A stretch of DNA of 64,000 nucleotides from Viola odorata (taxonomy: Eukaryota; Streptophyta; Magnoliopsida; Malpighiales; Violaceae): contig OY829538.1 in NCBI GenBank assembly GCA_963691705.1, forward strand, positions 16,084,443 through 16,148,442, written 5' to 3'. Both the position numbers and the translations under genes were made by a program. The notes beneath the pieces were generated by a model. The model ran no database searches. It saw only the letters and a list, made by a program, of their open reading frames with translations, and had not been told where the DNA came from. The number at the start of each line of letters is the position of its first letter. Positions within the stretch are counted from its first letter, which is position 1. Below are positions 1 to 12,609 of the stretch, piece after piece.

Positions 1-45
1 CGAATTGATCTCACCCTCTCCTTCATTCAACCAAATATACTGCCA

Positions 46-240
46 AATTAATTAAAAAAATCCAAGCCAAATCCAAATTCAATCAAACCCAATCTCTGCT
101 AAATTAATTCAATCCTCTGCCAAATTCAATTTAATCCGATCTCTGTCAAGTTAATTCAATCATTTGCCAAATTCAATTGAATCTAATCCCTGCCAAATTA
201 ATTAAATCCTCTGCCAAACAATTAAATCACATCGCTGCCC
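46..240. repeat. Degenerate 47-bp tandem repeat, about 3.5 copies
   Basis: Units start with variants of tctctgct/tctctgtc/tccctgcc/tcgctgcc at 93, 140, 187 and 232, a spacing of 47, 47 and 45 bases. Each contains a 'gccaaatt...aattaaatcc' type segment. The copies have diverged by several substitutions. No coding capacity is visible. Confidence 0.7.
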
Positions 241-389
241 AAAAATTCAATCCTGATCAACAAGCGCCATTTCATTCTCCTCCACCACGATCCACTACAC
301 AACTTCATCAAAACCCCATCACCACGATTTGCCATCACACCATCAACAAACCGATTTGCCATCACATCGGCTCCACACCCAATCCGAAC

Positions 390-530
390 CCAGCCGAGAG
401 GAAGAAGAAGAGAAGAAGAAAGAAAAAAATAGAAAAGAGCAGAAGAGAGAAACAGAAAAGAAAAAGAGAGAAAGAAAAAAGAAAGAAAAGAGGAAGAGTG
501 AGAGCTGCGGCAAGGAGGAAAGAAAGAGAG
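390..530 (+). repeat. Purine-rich (GA) low-complexity tract
   Basis: About 140 bases are almost pure A/G on the plus strand (aagaag, gaaaga and gagaga runs). A second, shorter tract lies at 762-822. Open frames here encode only Lys/Arg/Glu runs on plus or Phe/Ser/Leu runs on minus, as expected from composition alone, so no gene is called. Confidence 0.8.
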
Positions 531-832
531 GGGTTGGATCCAACTTGCTGGCCCGACCCGTTAATCAGTTGGGTATTGGTGGTTTAGTGATGGAGGATGA
601 TTTAATGTCGTCGGGAGTTTGATTGAAATCGAGAGTCGGTCAAGTTCTTGTTTGGATAGTCGGGAATAGAGATTTGAGTCTGTTGGGTCGGATTTTGGTG
701 GGCATGATGGGCGGCTGGCATGGAACTTTTGAGATGAGAACTTAGGTTATCAATATGGGATGGGAAGAAGGAAAAAAAGAAAAAGAAAAGAGAAGAAAAT
801 AAAAGAAAAAAGTAGGAATAATTAACTATGTT

Positions 833-892
833 GATGTGGCATGACACGTCATCAACACATATGACGTGTCGTTTTACGTGGCATGCCACATC
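833..892. repeat. Imperfect inverted repeat rich in ACGT cores
   Basis: Left arm 833-852 (gatgtggcatgacacgtcat) is the reverse complement of 861-870 plus 883-892, with a 12-base interruption in the right arm. The arms contain ACGT cores (gacacgtc, gacgtgtc, tacgtggc) of the kind bound by plant bZIP/bHLH factors. It may equally be the end of an old DNA transposon; the flanking 900-1045 segment has the look of a dispersed repeat. Confidence 0.5.
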
Positions 893-2269
893 AGCTAGTT
901 AATGATTTGCGTCGACAACGTGAGGGGCGAGCACCAAATATGACGTTTCTTTCGAGTGCAGGTGCCTTTTAAACCACAAAAAAAGTAGAGGTGCCAAATG
1001 AGCCAATCATTAGGACTACAGGGTGCCATTTTTAGACTTTTCCCTAAAAAAATTAGATAACTTTTATATCATATATTTATAGAAAATTACCTGGAAGACT
1101 TTATACATTAATGATAGCATAATAGGTTTAAAGACCCTTATGATTAATTAAAAAAGAGAGCTAGGACCTCAATTTTATCACAAGTCTCATAATTTATTTT
1201 TGGATAATAAGGATAGTATTAGGAAGAAGCAACTCAAGATGTGAGCTAAAATCATTGCACAGTACAAATATGGAAGAAATATGTGATTTCATAAATGTCG
1301 GGGATTGAATTAATTATTAAGTAGTAGAAGTAAGATCAATTAATAAATTTTAAGCACAAAATTTGATTTATCATTCATATTGAATTATATGAAAATTCTC
1401 AAAATAAGTAATCATGTATGGTTTAATTGGACTAAATTTAAAAATACGAAAAAAATGAGATTCTATAAATGCAAAGGTTTTTAGTAGAAATAATTTACAA
1501 ACACATAAATTAATCAATAAAAAGTGTTTTAAAGCGAAAAAGAAAGAAAGAATGTCAACAGTTGTGGAACCTATTTCTGCAATGATTTCACGGTAGAAAT
1601 TGACATTCCACTTTATAAGTATAAGGAATTAGTGCAGCTAAGTTTAATATTAGGGTAAAGTTCAAATTCGTTCCTTAGATGTTGGATTGTTTCCTATTTA
1701 TTTCTTATTTAACAAAGGTAACTCTACAAACTCTAAATAAATTATGAACATTAGAGAAGAAAAAGAAAAAATTATTATAGAACCCCTGTAAATGAAAAAC
1801 TTGATGAGAAAAGAGCTAAAAAAATTAATAAAATGAATCCATTTTTTCATTGTCATAGCCATACAGCCATACAATATGCTTGATACATTTTTCCTAAAAA
1901 TTTAATATATTAATTTTCAATTTTTTAAACATTTTTAGGAATTATGTAAACACAAAAATTATCAAAATTATAATATTTATTTTAAAAAAATATATAAAAT
2001 TGAAAATTAATTAATTAATTAATTTATTTTAATTATTAACATAATATAAATATTGTTACAATTGCACATTCGTAAAGAAACCAAGTGTATATATATAATA
2101 CATCTTAACTAATTATACGGTGTGGGGAAACCATACGTAGGATGCACCAAGAACACCGGTGTCGTACACATCAAATGTTTAGTACCTTATGTGGTGCTTT
2201 CTGCAATGATTTAAAAGCATGGCAAGCCGCCATGACTTTAAGAGTTTTTTTTTTTAAATTTAACTTTTG
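893..2269. other. AT-rich intergenic spacer
   Basis: I see no credible gene, no RNA gene and no long repeat in this stretch. It is very AT-rich, with many stops in all frames and poly-A/T runs such as 1921-2050. Confidence 0.6.
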
Positions 2270-3065
2270 ATTTGTAATACTAAATTGAATTTAACGTAAA
2301 TTTACTTTAATTACGTAACTATAAAAATTTAAGATAAGTACGGGCATATATGTGTTGTACAATTTAAAATTTTGTAATGTTATTTTATTGTCCTAATTAC
2401 GGAAGTATAAGAAAAATTACAATGCGTTAAGTATATATTTACGAAAAGTTAGTTACATTTACGAAAGTTAAAATTGCATACTTATATTTCGTAATATGGA
2501 ACTAAACTTATGGAATTACAAAAATGTAAGCTAATTACGAGTATATGTGTGTTATAAAGGTTATAATTTTGTAAGGTTACTTTATTAATATAATTACGCA
2601 AGTATAAGTAAATTTACGACTAATTAAGTACAAATAGTTATGAAATTTAAAAGTTAGCAATTAAGAAAGTTAAAAGTTGTATACTCAATTTCGTAGTATA
2701 AATTAATTTTTCCGTAAATATACTTAATTACGCAATTACGAAAATTTAACCTTATTTATGAATATATTGGTGCAATAAAACTTATGCTTTGATAATGTTA
2801 CTCTATTATTGTAATTACGCAACTATAAGTAAATTTATGACGATTTTAGTATATACTTACAAATTTAAAAATTACATTTACGTAACTTAAAGTCGCATAG
2901 TATAAATCATAACATAAAACTTAAATTTACGTACATCTACTTTAATTTTGTAACTACGAAAAATGTAAGCTAACTTATGCATATATGTGTGCTATAACAC
3001 TTATAATTTCGTAATATAATCTTATCCTCACAAGTAAGTAAATATAAGTTAGCAATTTACATAAT
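2270..3065. repeat. Degenerate 195-220 bp tandem repeat, about 3.5 copies
   Basis: Landmarks recur in register. A 'catatatgtgt(g)' motif lies at about 2344, 2540, 2759 (decayed) and 2979. Each is followed about 30 bases later by 'ttgtaatgttactttatt', then by 'aattacgcaagtataag' and 'aaatttacga'. Spacing is 195, 220 and 220 bases. TTACG/CGTAA words are strongly over-represented. The array is noncoding and looks like an old local satellite-like expansion. Confidence 0.7.
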
Positions 3066-3320
3066 GTAAAGTTTTATTTTTCTGAGAAAACAATTTAATC
3101 CTTCTGATTTTGCAAAAAAAAATTAATGTATTTTTTTCTTAGAAATCTTAGTGACCTTAATCCTCCCACTTTAATCCAATGGTTAAAATTAGTGTAAGTA
3201 ACCATAATATACATTACTTTAAGTCGTTGCAGCAAGCACCACCTTATGTATAGTACTGTTTTATGGAAGGAGAAAAAATTGCAAATTATTTTAGCCAGTG
3301 GCAAAAGTATATATGATACC

Positions 3321-3480
3321 TTCCACGTAACATGGAAACACTTAATTAGTGGTTTTAGGCATCAGTACACCATACCATACATGATACATAAAGAGACGAG
3401 ACACTTAAACTTCCACGTTACGTGGAAACACTTAATTAGTGGTTTTAGGCATCAGTACACCATACCATACATGATACATG
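3321..3480. repeat. 90-bp period tandem duplication
   Basis: The 70-base segments 3321-3389 and 3411-3479 are nearly identical (ttccacgt[a/t]ac[a/g]tggaaacac... to ...catgatacat). The unit continues with 'aaagagacgagacac', which recurs at 3556-3572 just past the stop codon of the peroxidase gene. It lies in the 3' flank of that gene. Confidence 0.9.
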
Positions 3481-3581
3481 TCCCCTGCAGCCGATCTCAG
3501 AGCTGCATCTTTTTCATTCCTCAGACATGATATAACAACCTTAATTTCTACAAACATAAAGAGACGAGACACCCCAAATTT

Positions 3582-5142
<1,561 letters not shown>

Positions 5143-5239
5143 TTACCATAGGCTGAACTCAGTGTTACTAAGTGACATGGCCACTGAAAATGACCCTTTC
5201 AACAAGTTTGGCAGGATACCATTAACTTTCTTCTGCTAA

Positions 5240-6152
5240 TGGGAGGCTTCTATCAGCAAAACCCACTTCAAGGAAAATTTAAGTTGCAATAGTGGTAGAA
5301 TGATGCATCCCATCTAGAAAAGAATTTTGGATTTACTGTTGTTTATACTCAAGTTTGACTTTGAGTCTCTTCAAATGATGAAAAACTGCATTAAAAAGGG
5401 TTGTTGCAGTCATTTCTCTTGGATTAGATAGTTTCATTTTCAAGATAAGTCCAAAAGCAGCAACTATTTATATGTAAAAAACCACACTAGTACTATGCAT
5501 CTTGTCTAGAGAAATGATTAGTGGACTATATTTGCATGCTGCATAATGGAGGCTGGTGAGATGTTTTTCCAACTTAAGACTTTTCCTGCAAGTTTATTCT
5601 GCACAAGTGCGGGTAATACAAATATAGTAATTACTTGTTGTGATCAGTACTTTACCGCTTAGTGTGAACATGATTAATCGTGATTCAGTAATGATACCTG
5701 TGAATATAGTAAGACTTAATCACACGGAATGGAAACAAAAGTGGCGAAAGGAAACATGACAAGTTAATATCCGAGACTGAGTGGGAGATGGTGGTGGTAA
5801 GCTACTAACTTGGGATAGAATAATTGAATTGAATTCACCAAGACTGTCCGTGGCATCTTTGAGAACGAACTAGGGGAAAAAGACTTTGAGAACGATTTAT
5901 ATAGACTGGTGAGATGTTTGATCCTGCTATTTTGTTGTATAAAGTATTAAGATTTGAGGACGAACTAGGGGAAAAAGATGCTGAACCGAGCTGGTTGCAC
6001 GGCTCTGCATCTTTTGGCATATGTTAAGGTCTGTTCAAGTCCAACAAACTAGTGTCTGCATGTAACTTACTAATTTCATTTCCTGCAGATTTTTGGCTAC
6101 TAAATTGGGAAAATAATGAACTCAATTCCACCGAAAGTAAAAATTAAATTTT
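5240..6152. other. Intergenic region upstream of the peroxidase
   Basis: There is no gene here that I can support. A 20-base segment (gacgaactaggggaaaaaga) occurs near 5861 and again near 5957, and 'gctggtgagatgttt' near 5551 is echoed at 5905. Nothing else stands out. Confidence 0.5.
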
Positions 6153-6157
6153 GAGGT

Positions 6158-6417
6158 TGTTAGATCAAAGATGTTTGAAATAGATTGAAAAAGGTTAAGA
6201 TCTACAGCCATCTTTTATTCAATGAACTATTGACTTTTATACATGGAAAGCATACCAGCTCTCCTACTAATTAGCCACTCATTCTACTAACTAGCCTCTC
6301 ATGAAGTGGTTTAACAATAATAGCAAAAACATAGGAAACAAACTTTGAGAGAGTCTTGTACCAAGAAATAAACTAAAATAGAAATAAGGTTGTAACTGAA
6401 ATGCCACTTGTCTAACA
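6158..6417 (-). repeat. Copia 3' LTR
   Basis: This is a 260-base repeat matching 8332-8610 with scattered substitutions and one 20-base duplication of 'ctaactagccactcat' in the other copy. Ends are TGTTAGA...TAACA on both strands. A purine tract on the minus strand at 6418-6427 (AAGAAGGAG) abuts it as the polypurine tract. Confidence 0.9.
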
Positions 6418-6696
6418 CTCCTTCTTGGCATTTCGGTGACAAACACCAATTCTTTGTCTCAAGTCTTCAAACCTTTCCTTTGGTAATGACTTGGTGAAAA
6501 TGTCTGCTAGTTGATCCTCATTCCAAACTTCTGGGCAGAACTGGTTTGACATCTCCTTCTCAATTAGAAGACACCGATCCATCTCCATAACAGTCTTGTT
6601 CTTCCTTTCAGACACGCCATTTTGTTGTGGTGTGTAGGGTAGAGTCAGTTGATGTTCAATACCATTCAACGATTCTGTTTTCATTGGGCCACACAC
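6418..6696 (-). pseudogene. Copia integrase fused by deletion to the RNase H tail
   Basis: A single open frame reads from the copia integrase core ([20 protein letters not shown], containing the catalytic Glu region) straight into the last residues of the polyprotein ([20 protein letters not shown]). The whole reverse transcriptase and most of RNase H are missing between EVW and NED. The joint is in frame, so the fusion ORF stayed open by chance. Confidence 0.85.
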
Positions 6697-7345
6697 ATCA
6701 GTGTGAATAAGCTGAAGTTTTTGATTGGCCCTCCATGCTTGATTTGTTTAAAATGGCAGCTTTGTTTGCTTACCCTATTGATAGATCTCACAAACTTGAG
6801 TACCATATGAGATTTCGGGTAAATCTCCCACCAAATTCTTCTTGTTCATCTCTACAATGCTTCTATGATTGACGTGGCCAAGCCTTTTGTGCCACAAGTT
6901 TGTAACTGTCTGTGAGACACTAGTATAAGCATGCTCAGTCACTTTTTTCCCAATCAGCTACAAAAGATCTATTTTTCATTTTCATGCTGAATAGTTCTTT
7001 ACCAGAAGGATAAAAAATTGTGCATTTTCGATCCTTAAAATGCAGCGAGTAATTCTTCTCAAGCATCTGTCCAACACTCAACAGATGTTGGCTAATGTCA
7101 GGAGTATAAAAAACATCTGGAATAATTTTGATACCTGAGGTTGTTGATACAGCAACTGAACCTCTTCCTTCGACATTCAAGAACTCTACATTCCCCACCT
7201 TTACTCTTGATTTTAACGTGTCATCAAGATCCCTGAACATGTCAGCCTCTTTGCACAAATGATGCAATCAACGACCGCTATCAACCAGCCAATTATCATC
7301 GGAATTATTTGTTGAAAAACACGAAGCTACAAAGAGTTGCTCCTC
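6697..7345 (-). pseudogene. Copia protease and integrase N-terminal remnant
   Basis: Near 7265-7290 the minus strand encodes the retropepsin active site WLVDSG followed by a stop. Next comes the usual post-protease segment (GNVEFLNVEGRGSVAVSTTS, then LLSVGQMLEKNYSLHFKD). The frame is broken between about 6700 and 6935 as well. It belongs to the polyprotein of the surrounding copia element. Confidence 0.75.
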
Positions 7346-8242
7346 CTATACATCAGCAACTTCAACCAGTTGTGCATGCTTGGAAGCTTTATCTTTGGAC
7401 TTACAGACCTTGGATATATGCCCTGACTGTTTACAATTGCCACATATAGTATCAATCCTCCACCAACAATACTTCTCCAAATGTGTTGTCTTTTTGCAAT
7501 GTTTGTAGGGAGGGAATGACTTCTTATGATTACCATTCACAGCCTTATTCTTCTGATTAGATTGATGTCTTCCTTTACTAGAATTTTGCCTTTGCACATA
7601 GAAGGCTCCTTCAGTGACCTTCTCCTACCTCATGGTCCTTCTTTGCTCTTGTGCTTGGAGAGCACTTATCAACTCTCCTAAAGAGATTGTGCTTAAATCC
7701 TTAGATTCTTCAATAGAGGAGATCTTAGACTCAAACCTCTTAGGAAGAGTCACGAGAACATTCTCTACAATCCTTTTGTCTGCAAAATCTTCACCAAGCA
7801 ATCTAATATTATTGACAATTGGAGAAATTCGATTAGCATACTTACTAATCGTTTCATTCTCCTGCATATGCAGAGATTCGAACTCCCTTTTCAGATTTAG
7901 CACCTTCATTTGACATGTTCGATCACTGCCTTGATATATTTCTTTTAGTTTGTCCTAAGCCTCCTTTGCTGTGTTACAAGCCATGATCCTATAAAATACA
8001 TGTTCTGCTACAACATTTTGAAGAAGAGATTTGGCCTTTGCTTTCTTGGACTTTTCTTCGTTGTTGTACTTGATCTGATTTAAAGTTGGATTTTCAGGTA
8101 GTAGTGGGATTTGTTTGTCTTCAGAAATGAATTCCCAAAGGTCATACGCTTTAAAAAAAGATTCCATCTTCACTGACCAGATATGATAATTGTCACTAGT
8201 GAAGATGATAGGTGTATTTAAAGTTTGGTTGCAGGATGCCAT
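7346..8242 (-). pseudogene. Copia gag (capsid plus zinc knuckle)
   Basis: The start is at 8242 (MASCNQTLNTPIIFTSDNYH), about 90 bases inside the 5' LTR. The N-terminal copia gag block (NYHIWSVKMESFFKAYDLWE) is followed by the UBN2-type block (7625-7909: EFESLHMQENETISKYANRI) and a CCHC knuckle CGNCKQSGHISKVC near 7395-7440. The frame breaks near 7915-7955 and again near 7600, so the protein is not continuous. Confidence 0.85.
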
Positions 8243-8331
8243 TGGTGTTTTTAGGATTAGAAAATAGTTTTGGTGTTTTGGATTTAAAAATGGTTTTGGC
8301 CCTCTAAGATCAACTGGGGGTCCGCTACCAC

Positions 8332-8610
8332 TGTTAGATCAAAGATGTTTGAAATAGATTGAAAAAGGTTAAAATTTTCAGCCATCTTTTATTCAATGAA
8401 CTACTAACTTTTATACATGGAAAACATAACAACTCTCCTACTAATTAGCCACTCATCCTACTAACTAGCCACTCATTCTACTAACTAGCCACTCATAAAG
8501 TGGTTTAACAATAATAGTAAAAACATAGGAAACAAACTTTGACAGAGTCTTGTACTAAGAAATAAACTAAAATAGAAATAAGGTTGTAACTGAAATGCCA
8601 CTTGTCTAAC
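8332..8610 (-). repeat. Copia 5' LTR
   Basis: This is the second copy of the copia LTR (compare 6158-6417). It ends abruptly at 8610 because gypsy element C inserted there; the missing terminal bases reappear at 45493-45498. On its internal side (8319-8331, minus strand) the sequence reads GTGGTAGCGGACC, a divergent primer site resembling the initiator-Met type TGGTATCAGAGC. Confidence 0.88.
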
Positions 8611-8852
8611 TCATTGCCTGTCGAGAGCATCAAATATAGTTGTAATTACTAATGTAAAAATGGGGTAAAAATACAACTTAACACTGTCCACAATGGACTT
8701 GTAGATAGCGGTAAGAGGATCGTCCTCAGAGATCTGGTTGTGAATTGTAGTTCTGGTTTGACTTCCTCGTCACGGAAGTTGATTGGGTGTTCCTGAAATT
8801 AAAACAAACAAATAGCGAATTAAACAGTAAAAGCAATCTTGGTCAAGATAGT
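8611..8852 (-). repeat. Element C 3' LTR, outer part
   Basis: This segment matches 44059-44302 closely. It is cut at 8852 by insertion D; the LTR resumes at 17080. The TG end is mutated to TC (tcattgcctgtcg against tgattgcctgtcg). Confidence 0.88.
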
Positions 8853-10001
8853 TGATGTGTTATCGAGGCACATTCAAATATAATAATAAAAACCTGTTAT
8901 CAAGCGCACAATAAATTGTGTAGAGTGGCAGCAGAGTCGAACACAGGGACTAAGGGTAGACACTTACTTTCGTGTGTGACTAGGGCAAACAGATCGAAAC
9001 AGTAACAAATTGGGGGGGGGGGGGGGGGGAGGGGGTTGAGAGTGTTGATTAATCTAATATAAACTAAGAAAGTAATAATGAACAGTAATAAAGCAAGTAA
9101 GAAATCAATAGAGATAAAGCTTTCCTAGCAAAGACAAATATCCAGTTATGATTTCAATTCGACAGATCATAGATTCGACAATATTTAATTCCTGACTTAT
9201 AGATGTGCTATGGGGACCAAGTACGTTTAGGTCCCCTGCTTTCCTTCGTAAGAGAAGTTACCCCAAGGTACGTTTATGGGGTAACCTTGACAATCCGCCA
9301 TCCTCCAAGGTACGCTTATGGAGATAATACTTAGATGCCCATGAAGAGGAGGAAAGACACACCTAGGGCGAGACACTCAGTACGTTCGAGGCAGTACCCT
9401 AATTAGTTATTTATTCTACCTGGATGAGACCAGGAACCCGATTACTTCTAGGCTGGTAGTCTACTTTACTTTGCAGCTTCGCGTTAGTTATAACCACAGA
9501 GATGATGTAAACCGCAAGGGCAAGATACAAACTGATCAGATCATAAATTAAGCACAAGCAATATTGACGTTCAAATAATAAATAAATAAATACAAGCATA
9601 GAAATATATTAAGCACGATCAGATCTCACAGTCGAATGAATCAAAAACCTTCAATTGTCTTTACTAGGAAGTCGAGACTAGTTCCACAAAGAAAGCATAA
9701 ATAAAATAGTAAATATAAAAATAAAAGAAGATGAAGAAGAAGGCGAGGAGAGGAGGGAAGGGAAGAGAAGAGGCGGAAGAGAGAGCCCCCATCAAAACCC
9801 TAATTATTTAAATATATATATTAAATAAAATAGAAGTCCTAAGTCTAATAGAACTAGGTTTTCCTTAATTATGCCTTTGCTGAGCTGGGAACATAGAAGG
9901 GAAGTAGGAGAATCATTCGGATTTATTAAATTTCCTTTTCCACACTTTCCATTTTCTGTTGCTGGCCTGCGAGCGATGAGCAGCTAGGCCTAGACGCTCA
10001 A

Positions 10002-11517
10002 TGACCGCGCGTCGAACATGTCAAATATAATAGTGAAATAGGTATGGAATTGGGGGTAGAAATACAACTTATCACTGTCTACAAGAGTTTGTAGATGATG
10101 GTAAGAGGATCGTCCACAGAGACCTCTAGGAGATGTAATTCTTGGTTTGACTTCCTCGTCACTGGATTTGGTTTTGGTAGAATCTGAAAATAAAGACAAA
10201 ACAGAAAGAGGTAAAAAATAGTTCAAAGTAGTATTGGCCAAACGCTTGGCCAAGACAGGGGTCAAGATTGAAATAAATCTAGTAAAAGGGAATTCCAGGT
10301 AAGGGTGATATGAGAGCTTGCGTTCTTATACTTCGATCATAGATTCAAGTATATTTATCTCTTCGTTCATAGTACTGCTATAGAGTGGAGGTACTCCTGT
10401 TCACTCCTGTCTTCCCTCCTCTTCAAATTACCTGGCGGGTACTCCCTTTCCTGATAATCCTAGCCAAGGGACACCTTGCTGGTTAAAGGGTTTATCCGTT
10501 TGACTGCTGTCTTGAATGGCTTTTCACTTCCTTAATGGTATAGGGGAAGACAGTACCTAGGTCAAGGTGTTTCCCTATGGAAACCCTAGGTTGTCAATCT
10601 GGTATTGACCTAGATTACTTATTTCTTCTAGTCTGGCACGAGACTAGTCAACTACTATGTCTAGCCGACGGGTACTCCCTTTCCTTCTAGACCGGCTGCA
10701 ACTCTTCTCTACTAGAGCACAAGGATGATCAAACCTTGTCCCTAGTGAGTGAGCGATAGATTAGGTTCAAGAAATAAATAAATACGAGAGAAGAGATTGT
10801 TAAGCACGGATTGATCTCACGAATGCATAAGAACTTCAGCTCATCAACCCTTACCAAGATAAAAATATGAAAATCATTGATCCGAGATAAAAATATGAAA
10901 ATCATTGATTGCATAAATAAACTAAATCCGAGATTTAAATAAATCCGGAGCAAATTGTTTCGAAGAAGAAAGAGAAGAAAGGTTCCGATCCTAGACAGAG
11001 GTGAACAATGTTCGGCTAAATAGCCCTAAAAATACCTCTGTCCTATTCCAACTCTAATCCCTAGAAAATCTCCAAAGAGATAGTCACAATAAATTGTTTG
11101 GATAATTTAGGAAATTACAACGCAAATAAAAGAGGGAGATCCCATGCGGGATTCTTCAAGAGATATGCTTCAGATCCCTCTAGAAATGCGAGACAGCTGT
11201 GACTTGCCAGCTGCAAAGCCCAATGCGGGAAGCGGTCCAAACGATCCACGCTTCTTCCTTTATCGCGAAAGCGTCTTGGCCACAGGCTTGGCCAAGACGG
11301 CTCTGGTGCGTGCTGCTTCGGATGCAAATATGTCTAGGCTAAGATCCAGGCCAAGACTCAGGTGAACAACTTTATCGCTCCATAAATCAGATCTTCAATA
11401 ATTCGCCTCCAGACCAGATCTGCTAAGATATGGGAAATACAAGGATAAATCAGTAGGTTTACTGTCCAAATAAACAAGTAAATGGACAATAAAACATGAT
11501 GAAATGCAATGCAATCA
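10002..11517 (-). repeat. Element A 3' LTR
   Basis: This 1516-base LTR (tgaccgcgcgtcg...gcaatca) is related to the C LTR. It is followed on the internal side (11518-11532, minus strand AAGTGTGGGGAATT) by a typical Athila-type polypurine tract. Confidence 0.85.
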
Positions 11518-11532
11518 AATTCCCCACACTTA

Positions 11533-12609
11533 AACTATGCTTGCCCCCAAGCATACAGACTTAAAGACTCAAAATAAAAGTAAAAATATAACAAAAACAG
11601 AACAGACACCATGAACCCCCTGGACTTTCTCAATTTCAGGCTGTTTACCCCTTCACTGGATCTGCCAAGACACTTCACTAAGATATCCAATGCTAGACTA
11701 ACAAGGAATAATCAATACCCTAAACATACCCCTTCCACATGGTATCAAGACACCCTACTAGATTTTATTGATAAGGTATAGGGCAAAGAGTTCACCAAAG
11801 ATTTGAGTCCCACCGCTGTGTTGTCTATCGAAAAGTGCCTAAAGACTGGTGCCATTTAAATCACTTTGACAGATTTGTTCTATTTTCTTTTTCTCTTCTT
11901 TTCTATGTCCTTGCATTTTTTTTTTAGACATATTAAGTGTCCTTTGAATTTTTACAGACACGGCACATAGACAGAGCTTGCCCTTTTCCGCGGGGGCTTC
12001 CACCTTTGCTATGTCTGTCCTATGACGCTCCAACACCTTTCATTGTCTCACACTTTTAGGCAGATAGAACAACACACCCAAATCATGGCAGCAAACCCCG
12101 TCATCCTAATAAGAGTTAAGGTCATAGCTAAGTGTCCTTACGACCATGTGGATGGTTAATGTTTGGGAATCATTAGAGTATATGCCCCTTAGGCATTGAT
12201 CATTTACGTTCATTCGCTTCCCTGTCACTAAAGCATTGTATCCCCTAGGAAAGTGTGTAAATGCAGTCCCACTGAAAGACTAAACAGCCTAAACAAGAAA
12301 ACAGGGGTTCAGATGTGCACTCACGAAACAGACTCAAAACATGCAGAAAAATACAAATAAAAATCATGCAAATGACAGACTCTAAACTGGATAAACTGAT
12401 GTAAAAATAAAAATTAAAACAGAAAAAACCTGACTCACAATCATCAAAAACCAATCAATATTCACAACAGATTCAAAACAAAAATTAAAACATGAAAGTA
12501 AAACATCCTCCCCACACTTAAAAGACACAATGTCCTCATTGTGTGGAGAGACAAATTAAAGACAGAAAAAATAAAAGAAAAGAAAGAAACGACCTGGGGC
12601 AAAAGCAGA
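11533..12609 (-). other. Element A 3' untranslated region
   Basis: This noncoding stretch lies between the envelope-like ORF and the polypurine tract. It begins (plus strand) with 'aaactatgcttgcccccaag', which is also found at 18296-18316 in element C, so it is conserved leader/tail sequence of the family. A second tract, ccccacacttaaaa, lies at 12511-12524. No ORF is supported. Confidence 0.6.

Noticed and set aside
177..622. Overlapping Lys/Arg/Glu-rich and Phe/Ser-rich ORFs
   Set aside because: They arise from the GA-rich tract; no homology-like segment and no gene context.
8611..8852. A separate short gypsy fragment unrelated to 17080-18275
   Set aside because: Both pieces align consecutively to the single LTR 44059-45492, and the atagt duplication at the joint shows an insertion within one LTR.
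9012..9029. (G)18 run as a functional G-quadruplex
   Set aside because: A homopolymer in a dead solo LTR; no promoter context. Possibly of uncertain length because of sequencing.
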